Shown here in pieces: positions 33,216 to 45,900 of a DNA stretch of 64,000 nucleotides. Location: assembly GCA_014621425.1 (NCBI GenBank), contig JAANBB010000149.1, positions 18,206 to 82,205 on the forward strand. The letters are read 5' to 3'. Position 1 is the first letter of the stretch. Each line of letters opens with the position of its first letter. A model generated the notes under the pieces. The model worked only from the letters and a program-made list of their open reading frames with translations. It ran no database searches and was not told the DNA's origin. The position numbers were made by a program, and so were the translations under genes. This stretch comes from Cylindrodendrum hubeiense (taxonomy: Eukaryota > Ascomycota > Sordariomycetes > Hypocreales > Nectriaceae).

Positions 33216-36173
33216 CTACTGAGGAAAGTTGAAAGTTGGTTCTTCAATCAACTCCATCATCTGTTGGTTGCTGTTGAACCAATCCTCGAGCTGCGTCGTG
33301 TTGCCCATCCACATCATCGGATTTGTTCCACGTTGGCCATTCATCCCATCTGTTACACCACCATCTGCTAGCGATTGCCCAAAACCCTGAACCCCCTGGC
33401 CATGATCTAAGCCCGTCATCTGTTGGTGCTGCTGTCGTTGCTCCAGGCCCACAGGAGGGAAGCCTAGGGCGGCAAGGTATGTGTTTAGTTCGGCATCTGC
33501 TTGGGTCTGGCTCGTCGGCGGTGTTGAGATACGGAACTCAACATACCGGAGGGCCACAGTGTAAAGCACCTGGAATAGACGGTGCATTTTGGCTGCGGCA
33601 TCAGAGACTGCTGGGGCAGATTCCATGGAAGTGATGAAGTTGTGGAGACTGGCGAGATCCTTTCCATCCTGAGTCTCGATGACCTGACAGAAGAGGACAA
33701 TGAAGGGTATGAAAGGGGCAAACATCAAGGTCCTGCATCCGTTAGAACATACTGAAAATACGACGCCGGGCTTCTTCCAGGATGGCCATGGTTGCGTCAT
33801 TCTCGCGGGCTCACTCACCAGTGGACATAGGAAGGGAAATATAATCCATTGGCATCCATCCGCTCAACACAAGCCACGCACTCTTCGTGCCGCTGGAGTG
33901 TCGCTCGTGCGGCCTCAATGCACTCTGGAACAAAGGTTGTAGGAGAATGTTCAGGAATCGGGCTTGCTCGATACGTAAGAGTGAGGAGCGAGAGGCGGAG
34001 TACATCGTCCGAGATAGATATGAACTGTACCATTGGGCCCCCGATGCTCAGGCTGGTCTGCTTTAGCCAATCGGCCTGGATGTTCAGATTAGCCTAGGCT
34101 CTGCGAGTTCCTACTAAATCAAGATGACAACTAGACAACATAAGCACTTACACTGACTTGGGAGGTCTGTTTCCTGATATCCTCCAGGTCCTTTGCGATA
34201 GCTTGTACGCGAGCCATACGCACATGATCAGGCTGAGTGATAGAGTCTGGACTGTATAGCTTCTCATAGATGTTCCCCTGGCATTGGGCAGTCTTGGTCC
34301 AATTGGAAAAGAATGCCGCCAGGGGGGTGATATGGGTGTCCTCCATGGTGGGAATGGGAACGGATATATCCCAGTCTTGAATCGTTGATGCTCGACCTAA
34401 GCGGAGTGATAGACTCTTATCCATGAAATACATGGACCAAAAGAGGAATTGTTTTCGGTCAACATCTTCGGCCGGGCCGTGTTTTGCAGCTGAGGCTCGA
34501 TGATAGCCCAGTGTCTGGCATAATTCAGATGCCTTTGATGTCAGGATCCAGGAGAGCGAAGGTTTCGAGATTTCGATGGCGTGGTAGGCCTGGAGATGCT
34601 GTTAGTCCACAGAAGAGCCAGGATAAGGGTAAATGTGCCGACTAACCCCCAAGATAAGAGCCCGAATCATGCTCGAGTTGGCAGGTAGATGCAAAGGTAG
34701 GTTGCTCAGGGCTGTCTCGAGGTTGACACTGCACATTTCGGCATACGCCATGATCTCATTTCTTTCTTCTCCCTCAGGCTTCGCATACCCTAGTTCTTGA
34801 AAGAGATACATCATGCCGGTGTTGGAAATAATGAAGTCAGCTTCGGAGTAGTCCTCGGAGAAGTAAACACCGAGACAAATGTCCGAGAAACTATCCAAGG
34901 GGCAGACCTCAAAAATCCAAGTCCCTATCTCTGAGGGATTATCTGGGAGTCGCGGTTGGCTGTCAGCCGAAGATGGCTAATGAGGGGAGGAAGCCGGGTT
35001 GATGTTCAAGGATAGGTTCGGAGAGATGGACTCACTTTTGCATCGGCGGATGACACTGACGGTTTTCTGAATGGGCGGCAACTTAATACCTGGGAGGGTG
35101 GGACGAGGAACCTTGTATGCCAATGCGTACGACAGTTCACTGGCGGCAGGCTGCTGCTTCAGAGCATTGACAATGTGGTGAAGCGAGTCTAAGGTCTCGC
35201 GCATTTCCAGGCCCGCGTCCTGCAGTGAACTTGTTCCCACGGCATTCTGCAGGAATTCATTGGCAAAGACTGAATGTGCAGCTAGCGAGGACTCACCCTC
35301 AATGACAGGGCTATCAGAAGCAGGTTGGACTGCATGACCAAAGGGCGTTGAAGTGGACGAGGCCGATGGCTGAGATGTCTTATCAAGTGGACTATCTTTG
35401 CTCAGAGCCGCGAGATGAGCACTAGAAGCCGGCATACTAGTCTTCATTTCCTGAAGCAGCCGAGTGACACCTTCGAGCCGGCGATCAATGAGATCAATCT
35501 TTCGCTCACTACACGACGACGATGCGACCAAGGGTTAGCTGTCTTGGACCTACTACCATCACATGGGGAAGGCACAATTTGGTCCTTTGATAGCCAATGA
35601 GGTTACAGATAAGGAGCATAGCATGGGCAGACTTACTATTGGGCGGACAGAAGGATGCGGGTGCGTTTCTCCTTGGGGCGTGTATCGGCATGCGTGCAGG
35701 GTATTTTGGCGTGGATACAATGTGAACAAGGGGAGTTCCTATCGCAGCGGATCTACATCCAATGGATTCCCATTAGCTCGGTGCGTATGACATGAGGGCT
35801 TGATTAGGTGGCTAATAAGGTGCGGAGGGTCTGCGACAGTTGGCCTGCGGGGGTTGGGATGAGGTGAGGCGGGTGGCATCCACCACCCATGCGTGTGTAT
35901 CCAACGCCAAGGCGTAGGGCTTTCTCATATGGCAAGCAGATAGGCAAGGATATAACACAGAATGCCATTGACACGTACGTACCTTGCGCGTTCGACAAGC
36001 GTCACACTGCAGAAATGTGAGTTATGGGGGTTCGAGGTTGGAGAATGGGTTGGGCATGGACTAACAGCTCGACGAATAGACGAGGATGTATTATTCTGGG
36101 CAGAGTCAGAGACATCGTCCTGGCCATCACCCTGAGCATCCACATCATGATATGGCGAATTGTCGTCGTCCAT
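33216..36173 (-). CDS. Zn2Cys6 (fungal binuclear cluster) transcription factor
   Basis: Model complement(join(33216..33732,33819..34075,34152..34589,34647..34942,35036..35508,35637..35752,35983..36006,36066..36173)), 742 aa. Exon 1 gives an acidic start (MDDDNSPYHDVDAQGDGQDD). Three exons together rebuild the DNA-binding domain CDACRTRKIRCDRNSPCSHC followed by IHAKIPC: six cysteines spaced C-X2-C-X6-C-X5-C-X2-C-X6-C at residues 37-63. Exon 2 is only 24 nt and encodes just CDACRTRK. A coiled-coil-like ERKIDLIDRRLEGVTRLLQEM follows, typical of the dimerisation region. The fungal_trans middle domain then spans exons 5-8 (AYHAIEISKPSLSWILTSKASELC, HRASAAKHGPAEDVDRKQFLFW, YFPSYVHWTLMFAPFIPFIV). 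All seven introns are in phase. The target genes are unknown. The divergent neighbour is an ABCB exporter, so local regulation of that gene is a testable idea only. Confidence 0.9.
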
Positions 36174-36726
36174 GATAATTGACGGGGGGGCTTCACGCCT
36201 TGGGATTCCCTGTCACGCCTCTAGAGCGGTTCAGGTGAGGTTGTGTGAGACAGCTGCCGGCCGGCGGTGACGGGTACCTCGCCGATAGCGATAGTGACGA
36301 AACGGGCAGATGCAATGGCTATCGGGACGGGTCGGTTGGCGAAGGGACGCGACTGCGATTGAGGATGGAGGGGAGAAGTCACGGAAAGCGTGCAGGTCGG
36401 GCCCCGAGAAAAGTTGCGGCTCTATTACCTCGACGGCGCACCTGCCATGACGTTTGAGGACAAAATGCAGAGAGCTGTACCTGGAGGCCGGGACGCGCGG
36501 GACCCGGGCCCGCGAGCTGCAAGTACGAGAGAGCCAACGAGAGACTCTGGGGGCGGATTCCGCATGGGCCGTGCGGCCGACACAGCAAATCAGAGCTGGT
36601 TGAATCATTTTTGCCTTTTCCATCATCGGCTGCAAGCAGGGATTTATGGGTGAGTCTAGGCTTGCCAGGATCCTCCGCGCAGTCCCGGCTCCGCTCAAGC
36701 CCCACAACCCTTAAATCGAAGGGGTT

Positions 36727-36790
36727 TTGAGGCTTGGTTGTTGAGGCTTGGTGGTGGAGGCTTGATGGCGGCGTGATGGCTGAGGCTTGG
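36727..36790. repeat. Degenerate GAGGCTTG tandem repeat
   Basis: The phrase TGAGGCTTGG or a close variant (GAGGCTTGATGG) recurs four times within about 64 nt, with spacers of 3-15 nt. Confidence 0.6.
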
Positions 36791-36878
36791 GACGTATTCG
36801 CACTACGTACCAGTGTGCACGGGTTACCTTACGGAAGACCTACTTGATCTGCGAGTCTGCGTCACGAATGCACTTGCA

Positions 36879-36910
36879 GCATCGTCTTGGCATCGTCTTG
36901 GCATCGTCAG
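36879..36910. repeat. 11-nt direct repeat GCATCGTCTTG
   Basis: Two exact adjacent copies of GCATCGTCTTG (36879-36889, 36890-36900) and a third partial copy, GCATCGTCAG. It lies in the divergent promoter region. Confidence 0.7.
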
Positions 36911-37693
36911 ACTTCCTCTCCGCGCAGAGGCTGCCTGCTTGGCCAAGACGATGCCACCGTCTTGGCCGCCTCGACAGCCTCGACAGCCTCGGCAAAGCGG
37001 GTCATCTCCATCTCCATCGCCGGGTCCTTAGCCTTCCTAGCACGCACGCAGGACTCGGCAGGAGAGATGAATTAAGGCCAAGCCATAGCCCCATCACCCC
37101 ATAAGTTCGTGATCCTTGCCCGTCCTAGTCCCCGGGATGACTCTTCGTACCGTTACGCGGACCGGCCGATCGCTCCCTCGCTCGTCCCCATCTCTCCCTA
37201 GATTCTTCGAAAAGCAATCTTGTCCGGAGCTCCATCCGGATCCCAAGAGATCCGCCCTCCGCTCTCCGCACTCCGTCCTCCGTCTCGCTTTGAAATCATA
37301 TCCTCCCCCATCACATATTTGTTATTCCGCAGACCGAGTGGATTATTCGCGCCCTCACGTGTCAAGATCCACGCCTCAAGATCCACGTCTCGTCTAACCT
37401 CTTGTTTGAACTATCCTCACATTTGTCGAGTTTTTTTCCTTCCTGTAATAAAAGCACCGGCTCTTCCCACAGCTGGATCAATCCCGCTTGGTGACCTGAA
37501 CTATCAATCGCCACCCATGATCTTCGTGTTGGAGTTTTGATCCTTCCAACTTCCTCTCGACGCTATCCCAACGTCAAAACATCTGATCCTTCCTGCCTGA
37601 GCGCGACCGGCAGCATCATTCGCCGAGCCCTCGTGGCATTCACACCACCCGGCCAATACTGAAGTTGGGAGCTTGTGGAATACCTAAAACGTC

Positions 37694-40600
37694 ATGGCTG
37701 TCGAGACGAGTACCGGCGAAAAGGGCGATGGGGTTGTTACGTCGTCCAATCCAACTCCCGCACCCGACGAGCCTCAAGAAGAGTCTGACTGGGGTGCTTA
37801 TAAGGTAATAGATAACACCAACGAGAAGAAGAAGTACATAACCAGTGTTGACATTTGAGTTCGCAGAGAATCCTCACATATGCAGGCCCCCTCGAATATA
37901 CGCTGCAGAGCATCGCTGTTTTTGCCGCCATTGCTTCCGGCGCCGGAATCGCCCTCCAAAATCTCATCTTTGGCAAATTCATCACCGTCATTGCCGACTT
38001 CACTTCTGGCGCGTCATCTCCCAGCAAATTCCGCAGTGACGTATCTGAGCTAGCGTCAGTGCCCCTTATTGTTCCCTGCCAAACAACACAATCTTCAAGG
38101 CAATACAAAGCCATAAAATACCACATTGCTAACACAGACTACAGCCTCTATTTTGTGTACTTGGGAATCGGCAGATTCGTGCTTTCCTATATCTACAATA
38201 CCCTCTTGACCTACTCTGCCTACCGCGTTGTGCGCAACATCCGCCATGAGTATCTTCGCGCCGCCCTCCGCCAAGAGGTGGCCTACTTCGATTTCGGCAC
38301 CGGAGGCTCTATTGCTACCCAGGCCACATCAAACGGCCGCCTGATCCAAGCTGGCATCGCCGAAAAGCTTGGTCTCACGTTCCAAGGCCTTGCTGCCTTC
38401 GTGACGGCTTTCATCATCGCCTTCGTCGTCCAGTGGAAGCTCACTCTCATCTGCCTCTGTATTGCCCCAGCTACTATGATCGTAATCGGCGTCGTTGCTG
38501 GTATTGAGGCTGGTCACGAGACCGACATCCTCGAAATACATGCCCAGGCCAACTCCTTTGCCGAAGGTATCTTAGCCAGTGTTCGCACCGTTCATGCCTT
38601 CGAGATGCGCGCTAGGCTTGTCGACAAGTTTGACAAGTACCTCGACGAGGCCCATGACGTTGGGAAAAAGATATCCCCCCTTTTTGGCATCATGTTCTCG
38701 GCTGAGTATACCATCATCTACCTGGGCTTCGGACTTGCCTTTTGGCAGGGCATCAAGATGCTGTCCACCGGAGAGATCGAAGATCCTGGCGCCATATTCA
38801 CGTGAGTCTTCCCACTCTCCTTTGCTTGTGGTATGTTTTCTGACCAGATGCATACAGAGTTCTGTTATCTGTTGTCATTGCCGCCATTAGCTTGACAACT
38901 TTGGCTCCGTACTCGATTGACTTCAGTCGCGCCATCTCAGCTGCTGCCAAACTCTTCCAACTCATAGATAGGAAATCCGCCATCGACCCTCTGGATAAAT
39001 CAGGAGATATTCCGTCTGAAACCATTGGTGAGGTCGAGTTAGAGAATGTCACCTTTGCTTACCCCACTCGGCCTGGGATCACAGTTCTCGACAATTTCTC
39101 GCTCCGCGTCCCCGCGGGCAAGGTTACCGCCCTTGTTGTAAGTGCCTTGTCCTTAATTTCTTTCACATAGAAACTGACTTGTGTGTTTAGGGTCAAAGTG
39201 GTTCTGGTAAGAGTACTATTGTTGGGTTGATCGAAAGATGGTATAATCCCAAGTCGGGATCCATCAAGTTGGATGGCCGTCCTATCGATACATTAAACCT
39301 CAACTGGCTCCGAAAGAACGTCCGCCTTGTTCAACAGGTAAGACTGAACTCGGCAATTTTCGATGCAGAGACGCTGACAGATCTATAGGAGCCGGTGCTC
39401 TTCGAAGGAACCGTATTCGACAACATCAGACATGGTTTGGTTGGAACAGAATTGGAAAAAGCGCCACTGGAACAGCAAATGGAGCGAATTAAGGATGCAG
39501 CAAGAATGGCATTTGCCCACGACTTCATCACCGAACTCCCTGACGGATATAACACCCAAATCGGTCAGCGCGGAGGATTGCTCTCGGGTGGTCAAAAGCA
39601 GCGTGTCGCCATTGCTCGTAGCGTCGTATCTCATCCCAAGGTACTTCTGCTTGACGAGGCAACCAGTGCACTTGATCCACACGCCGAGAGCATCGTCCAA
39701 CAAGCCCTTGACAAGGCATCCGAGGGCCGAACCACGATTGTCATTGCTCACAAGCTCGCCACTATTCGGAAGGCAGATAACATTGTCGTCATGTCTAAGG
39801 GTTGCATCGTCGAACAAGGCACTCATCAATCCCTACTCAACGATGGTGGCGCCTACGCTCGACTTGTGAAAATTCAGAATTTGACTGTCTCTTCCGAGTC
39901 GTCGATTGCCGAGACGGAGGTAGAAGATACTGCCACCGAAGTGGCGGATTTGGACATCACCAAGACTATCACTCGCTACGAAACCGAGGTCCAGCATCGT
40001 ATGCAAGTCCAGAAGGAACGCGACAACTACGATACTCACAAGCAGGCTGGTTTCTTTGCAGTCGTATTTCGCCTTATCCGCGAGTCGCCTGAGGTTGGCT
40101 GGTCGTACTTCTTTGTCCTCGTGGGATGCATCGGAGGAACTGGCTTATTCCCTGGGCAAGCCATTTTGCTCGCTAAAGTTATGGACGTCTTCAACATGAC
40201 TGGCCAGGCTATGAGAGACCGAGGAAATTTCTTTGCCAGCATGTTCATCGTCATGGCTGCCGGTGCCCTCATCTCCTACTTCTTCTTAGGTTACGCCTCC
40301 AACACGATCGCCCAGCACCTAAACCACAAGTATCGAAAGCAGAGTCTTAAGGATATGATCCGCCAGGACCTCCAATTCTTTGACCGGACTGAGAACAACA
40401 CGGGTGCCCTGGCTAGCCGCATTGATTCTAACCCCCAGTCCATCTTAGAACTGATGGGCTTCAATATCGCACTCATTCTTATTGCTATATTGAACGTTGT
40501 AGCATGCAGTATCTTGGCGATCGCCCATGATTGGAACCTGGGCCTAGTTGTTGTGTGTGGTGGGCTTCCCCCACTGGTTGGCTCTGGATATCTCAAAATT

Positions 40601-41904
40601 CGCTTCGACGCCAAGCTTGATCGCAACACTTCCAAGCGGTATTCGGCCAGTGCTTCTATTGCGTCTGAGGCTGTAAATGCCATCCGGACCGTCTCATCTT
40701 TGGCTATTGAGGAATCCATTTTGGAGAAGTATGTCGCAGAGCTGGAGCATGCTGTTTCTGGATCGACCAAGGATCTCTTGACCATTATGGTATGGTTCGG
40801 TCTGACACAGTCTATTGAGTACTGGTTCATGGCCCTGGGTTTCTGGTATGGTTGCCGTCTCCTCTCATTTGGCGATATTACCATGTACAACTTCTTCGTT
40901 GCATTCCTGGGCGTCTTCTTCTCGGGGCAGGCCTCTGCCCAACTCTTCCAGTTTTCTACAAGTATGACGAAGGGTATTAACGCCGCCAACTATATCTTTT
41001 GGCTCCAGTCACTCGAACCGACCGTTCAGGAAACACCCGAGAACCGAGACAACGGCCCCAAGTCGGGAGGCCCAATCGCCCTTGACAATGTTCGGTTCTC
41101 TTATCCGCTTCGGCCTCATGCCCAGGTTCTCAGGGGTATTGAGTTGAACGTAAGTACCACCAAAACTTGTTCTTTCAATTTTCTCCTTCCAGAGCAATGC
41201 TAACACTCACCTCCTTACAGGTCAAACCGGGTCAGTTTGTTGCATTAGTTGGAGCCTCCGGCTGTGGCAAGTCGACTATGATTGCCATGCTTGAACGTTT
41301 CTATGACCCTACCAGCGGCACCATCAATATCGCCTCCTCTGCTGTCCCCGAACTTAGTCCCCGTCTCTACCGTGCCATTGTTGGTCTTGTTCAACAAGAG
41401 CCGACCCTGTTTCAAGGTAGCATCAGAGAGAATATCGCTCTCGGCATTGACGATCCTTCAAGCGCTGGAAATATCTCTGTCTCGGATGCCCAGATAGAGG
41501 CTGCTCTCCGTGCCGCCAACGCCTGGGACTTTGTCTCGTCACTGCCCGAAGGCCTTGCCACTCCCGCCGGTTCCAACGGAGCCCAGCTGTCTGGCGGGCA
41601 GAGACAACGTATCGCCATTGCAAGAGCACTCATCCGCAACCCGAAGGTCCTGCTCCTCGACGAAGCGACCAGTGCTCTCGATACTGAGAGTGAGAAGATT
41701 GTCCAGAGTGCCCTGGCCGAAGCTGCCAAAGAAGGCGACCGCATTACTATTGCAGTCGCTCACCGTCTCAGCACCATCAAGGATGCGGATGTAATCTGTG
41801 TCTTCCATGGCGGCAAGATCACAGAGGTGGGAACGCATCAGGAGCTGATTGCCCAAGGCGGCATGTATCGCAAGATGTGCGAGGCCCAGGCCCTCGACGC
41901 TTAG
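37694..41904 (+). CDS. Full-length ABC exporter, ABCB/MDR type
   Basis: Model join(37694..37804,37867..38054,38145..38801,38858..39137,39191..39337,39389..41149,41221..41904), 1,275 aa, arranged (TMD-NBD)x2. The start is [13 protein letters not shown] at 37694. NBD1 has Walker [11 protein letters not shown]-loop LVQQEPVLF, signature LSGGQKQR and Walker [13 protein letters not shown], with the switch His in IVIAHKL. NBD2 has [38 protein letters not shown] and AVAHRLS. Both sites look catalytically complete. Six introns (51-90 nt) are in phase; one, 38055-38144, is a multiple of three and free of stops, so it could be mistaken for coding. Removing it gives SELALYFVYLG, as expected in the family. 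Relatives include Pmd1/Ste6-like drug or peptide exporters. The substrate is unknown. It is divergent from a Zn2Cys6 gene, a common arrangement for regulated efflux pumps. Confidence 0.94.
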
Positions 41905-42940
41905 TGATGACAATGCTTTTGAGTCTTGCGGGAAGTCTCATGTACACAACTGGAGTCTGAAATTCATCCATTAGAAAAAGCGATCTTATCTATTCTTTGG
42001 CGAAAAGAGAGACAGGTGTAGGATTTTGTAATTATTAATAGAACCCACTCAGTCTCATAGCTACCACCTAGCTGATGAAAATGACTCTTCACTTTATAAA
42101 TTGACTTAATATCTCTTTGGGCTATCATTGATGTACTGGTTCAGGGATCTTCAGCAGGTATGAAGTTAACCTTATTTTTTCTTCCAATACTTTCTATCAC
42201 ATGGTGGCTCGAAGGGTCCGGTTTACGGCAACGATACTCACTGTTTCGGAGGTGCAAATGATCTACACTGAGCAAGTAAATGCAAAATGTTACCAAATAA
42301 TAAGACCATGGCAGCTTAGGCGAATACAACAAGGTAATGAGAAAGGCTCTTGAAAATTGGGTGCATAATTCCATTGATCCGGATACTGTCTCACAGTGGT
42401 TGGTACAGGGTGCGTACACGTGTAAGTTGGAGACGGATTCCTGTCACATGCAGGGGAGCTTAGGCATTGGTCGGGTAATACTCGGGATGGCGTATAGTGG
42501 GTACGCTTGTGGCGCATGGCGGATGTAGCGGGCCTGACCGGTCGAGGAAGCAGGGAATGAGGAAGGAACGAAAACGGCACTTGGCCCGGGACGCCTAATT
42601 TTGGTACATGCCAACTTGCACTTGCGATCTGTACTGTAATTACCTTAACACCCACGCTCCCTTCTCTCCTTCATCCAGCCAACGCCCTTGACATTCGACC
42701 CGACTATGGCGACGACCGACTTTTCTTAACACGACAACATTCGATTCTTGTATAATAGGTGCGCCAGTTCCCCGACCAGCTTCTCGGCGCGTCCCTCGCC
42801 CCTGAGGCCGCCGTGCTGGTGCCTCGTATCTGCAACCCCTTGAACCGCGTCCAGCTGCTGACGCCATCGCGAAGTATCTCTGCTTGCATTCAGTCTTGTC
42901 TTCCACTACGACCTCTCGCCTTGTTTGACTTGGCCTCGAC
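41905..42940. other. Intergenic, Sec16 promoter and ABC exporter 3' flank
   Basis: 1.0 kb, AT-rich in its first half (about 41940-42320), then GC-rich toward the Sec16 start with a pyrimidine-rich leader (about 42650-42935). No coding region is supported; frames antisense to Sec16 extend into it. Confidence 0.5.
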
Positions 42941-45900
42941 ATGGCTGCCGAGCCGACAAGCTCATCATGGCATCCGGCTGTGATGCCCAACAAAGCTGAT
43001 GATGCTGCTGCTCCGACCGAGGCACCCGCCGACGCGACCAAGCCGACATCATCACCACAAGACCTACCGACCCAACCCGAGAAGGCTACGACACTAGAGC
43101 CTCCGTCACGCGACGATGCCGAGCCTTCCAGTGGCGAAGAAACTGCCAATGCTTGGCCCGAACAGGATGATGACGATGACGATGAAGATGATAGCTCGCT
43201 AGCCTCCGAAGAGTCAGCATCCAAGCAGCAGTCAACCGAGGAGTTCCCAGCCGAGCCTACCGAGGTAGACGCAGCTACCAAACCCAAGGGCCCGACCTCG
43301 CAACACGCCAGCTCCATGTCATTCGCTCGGACCGTGTCCCACGATCTCACCTTCGGCGACGATGATGAGGGCGATTGGAACATCTCCCGCACAGACACTG
43401 ACCCCTTCAAGTTCATGCCTCCCTCGGATCGAACAAACTCTTTCCCGGTTGTGCCACCTATGTCCCCGGACTCAAACTCACACGAACAACAACCATTGCC
43501 TTCAAACCAGGCTGCGGATGTCCTGGAGGAGAATGAGAAAGATGTCGATGCCGAAGAGGAGGAGTACCAACGGGGGAGTGCCCTGGAAGGTTCTGCCGAG
43601 CTCAGTGCGCCCAAGAGGCAACATGCACGATCAATCTCCATCGGCAGGGACCTCCAAGAAACAGATGGACAAGACTCCGAGGCACGATACGAGGAGGGTG
43701 TTCCATTGATTTCCCAAACTGGACAGGAGGAAACATCTGAAGACACGAATGCAGCCGTTGCTAGCTCCTTTGCGGACGACGCTGGGACTGGCGATGACTT
43801 CTTCAGCCAGATTCAGGATTCAAACGCGGATGCCGCCCCAAACGGACTGCCAGTGCAACCTCTTGAGCGCAAGTCTACCATGCAAGTTTTGGATTCAGTG
43901 AACCCTAGTTCCCTCTCCCGCCAGTCTACACTTGAAGAGGAAGAGGAGGACGAGAACCACACTGTGGCGAAGGCAGATTCCGAGGCCCAAACTAAAGATG
44001 GCCAGCCCCCTAAAGATCTGGCCGCAAAATGGGAGGCGGCTTTTGAAGACGACGAAGACGACGATTTCCTCCTAGAAGATAGCACGCCACCGGAAAACAA
44101 GGAAGTTGACCCGGCAGCTTTCTTCGGTAGCGATGACGAGGGGTTCTTGGAGGATGATGAGCCGGCACCAGCTCCCAAGCCTACGCCGGCGGCTGCACAA
44201 AACCCTTACGCTCCTCAAAAGCCACAGACCCAACGAGCGGCCTCATACACTCCCAGAACCACCGCTCCTGTACAAGCCACCCCTGGTGGAATGTACAATG
44301 CTCCCGGGCCGACAGTGACTCCCTATGGATCGGCATCCCAGTACAACGCGCCAGCCCCGGCGGAGAGACCTGGGATGCCAAGGGCTCAAAGCTTTGTGGA
44401 TAAATCCAAGGGAGGATACTCTTCTCCATACGACTTGCCTACGGATCTTGTCGCCCCTTTGATGAAGCCCCGAAAGCGAGCAAGCATGCAGACCCTTCCT
44501 CGAGCTTCTGCACCTCCTCCTCAGAGTTCATCGCTTCCCAGAAGTACCAGCATGTTCATGGCTGGCCCGCCTTCCAATTCCCTTTCTCCTCCCACCTCAA
44601 GCCACGGGAGTCAAGGCCCACCAATGCATCAGGGCCTTCCTATGCAACATAAGCCCCCAACCCCGGGTGTTCAGCATAAGGAGAACTTCTTTGAGGAATT
44701 GCCCATGGTACCGAAGCCTCGCCCTAGCTCGAGAACGAGCCTTCGGGCTTCTTCTCCAGTCCGAAATCCTCCTCCAATGGCCTATGGCGCCCACACAGCT
44801 CCACCTCCAGCCATGAACCATATGCTACCACCACCTCTGCCTGCGCATCCAGTTGCTCCTAGCCAACCCCCCGCCACTCAACCAACTGGAGTCGCAAACC
44901 TGGTGTCCCCTGACCGGGTGAGCCCTTATGCTGCTCTTTCAACCCCAGCCAATCATATGCCTCCGCCATCCGTCAACGGTTCTAGATATTCGCCAGCTCC
45001 TGGAGCTACAGGGAATCATTCGGCTCCCCCGGCTCCTGCCAATAGCCGCTACTCTCCGGCACCCCCTGCTACGAAGGGACACGGCTCCTACGGACCTGTT
45101 GCGTCAACGGCAGTTCCACCACCAATTCTCCCTTTCCAACCTAGAACGTCGAGTCCCCTGACTCACTGCGAGATGAACCATGGCCCCAATGGGGAGCTGA
45201 CCCTGGCTGAACGCCGAATGAGCTCTTCATATGAGCCACGGTTGAACCGGGTTTCATCTCTCCCCCCAACTCGCGAGGTTGACGAGGAAGAGGAGCAAAC
45301 CACTCCTAATAGGTCCGTGAGCGCTACTCACCCTACTTCTTCTCATGTCGGATCCAGGTACAGCCCTGGGAACTCGCCAAAGGCAATTAGGCGCACTCCG
45401 CCCCCTCCTAGTTACGCTGGGCAGTTGACGCTCTCCCCTCCCAAGCAGTCAGGCCCGGGCTATGTGCCTTATGCGCCACATGCTCCCCCAACGGCGCATG
45501 CTGGATTCGTCCCACCTCCTCGTGCTCAAACTCAGTCTCCTAGCGCCGCGTTTGGTCACAGACAAGGATCGAGATCCTCCGAACATGGTCATGTTCGACG
45601 CCCTTCCTCCGCCCACTCGGCCACCTCTCCAGTTATGACGAGGCCCGCAAATCTTCCATACGCTCCCATTAATGCCCCATACGCTCCCGTTACCCGAGTT
45701 CGAGGCCAGTCCATTACGATGAACATGGTTGCGCCGACTGATGGGCGGGAGAATGATCCTCTTCAGCGGTGGAAGGGTGCGCCCATCTTCACCTGGGGTG
45801 TTGGTGGTACCATGGTCACGTCTTTCCCTAACAGTGTACCTCGGTATGGCATGAACCAGAGTGTGCCGACTATTATCCGTACACCTGGTGAAGTCAAGGT

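Larger units (their letters stand above)
36174..37693. promoter_or_regulatory. Divergent promoter region between regulator and ABC exporter
   Basis: 1.5 kb between divergent starts at 36173 and 37694. Two short tandem repeats lie inside it. Pyrimidine-rich leader sequence (about 37160-37300) precedes the exporter. A cis site for the adjacent Zn2Cys6 protein would be expected as CGG/CCG triplets. Such triplets are present (for example near 36250-36275 and 37160), but these are common in GC-rich DNA. Confidence 0.45.

Noticed and set aside
36245..36707. Open frames on both strands in the divergent promoter of the regulator
   Set aside because: No motif, low-complexity GC-rich reading, and they extend over the 5' leader of the Zn2Cys6 gene.
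42640..43746. Minus-strand open frame of 368 codons overlapping the start of Sec16
   Set aside because: Ser-rich reverse frame of the acidic and Ser/Asp codons of Sec16; no conserved motif, and Sec16 itself is secure.
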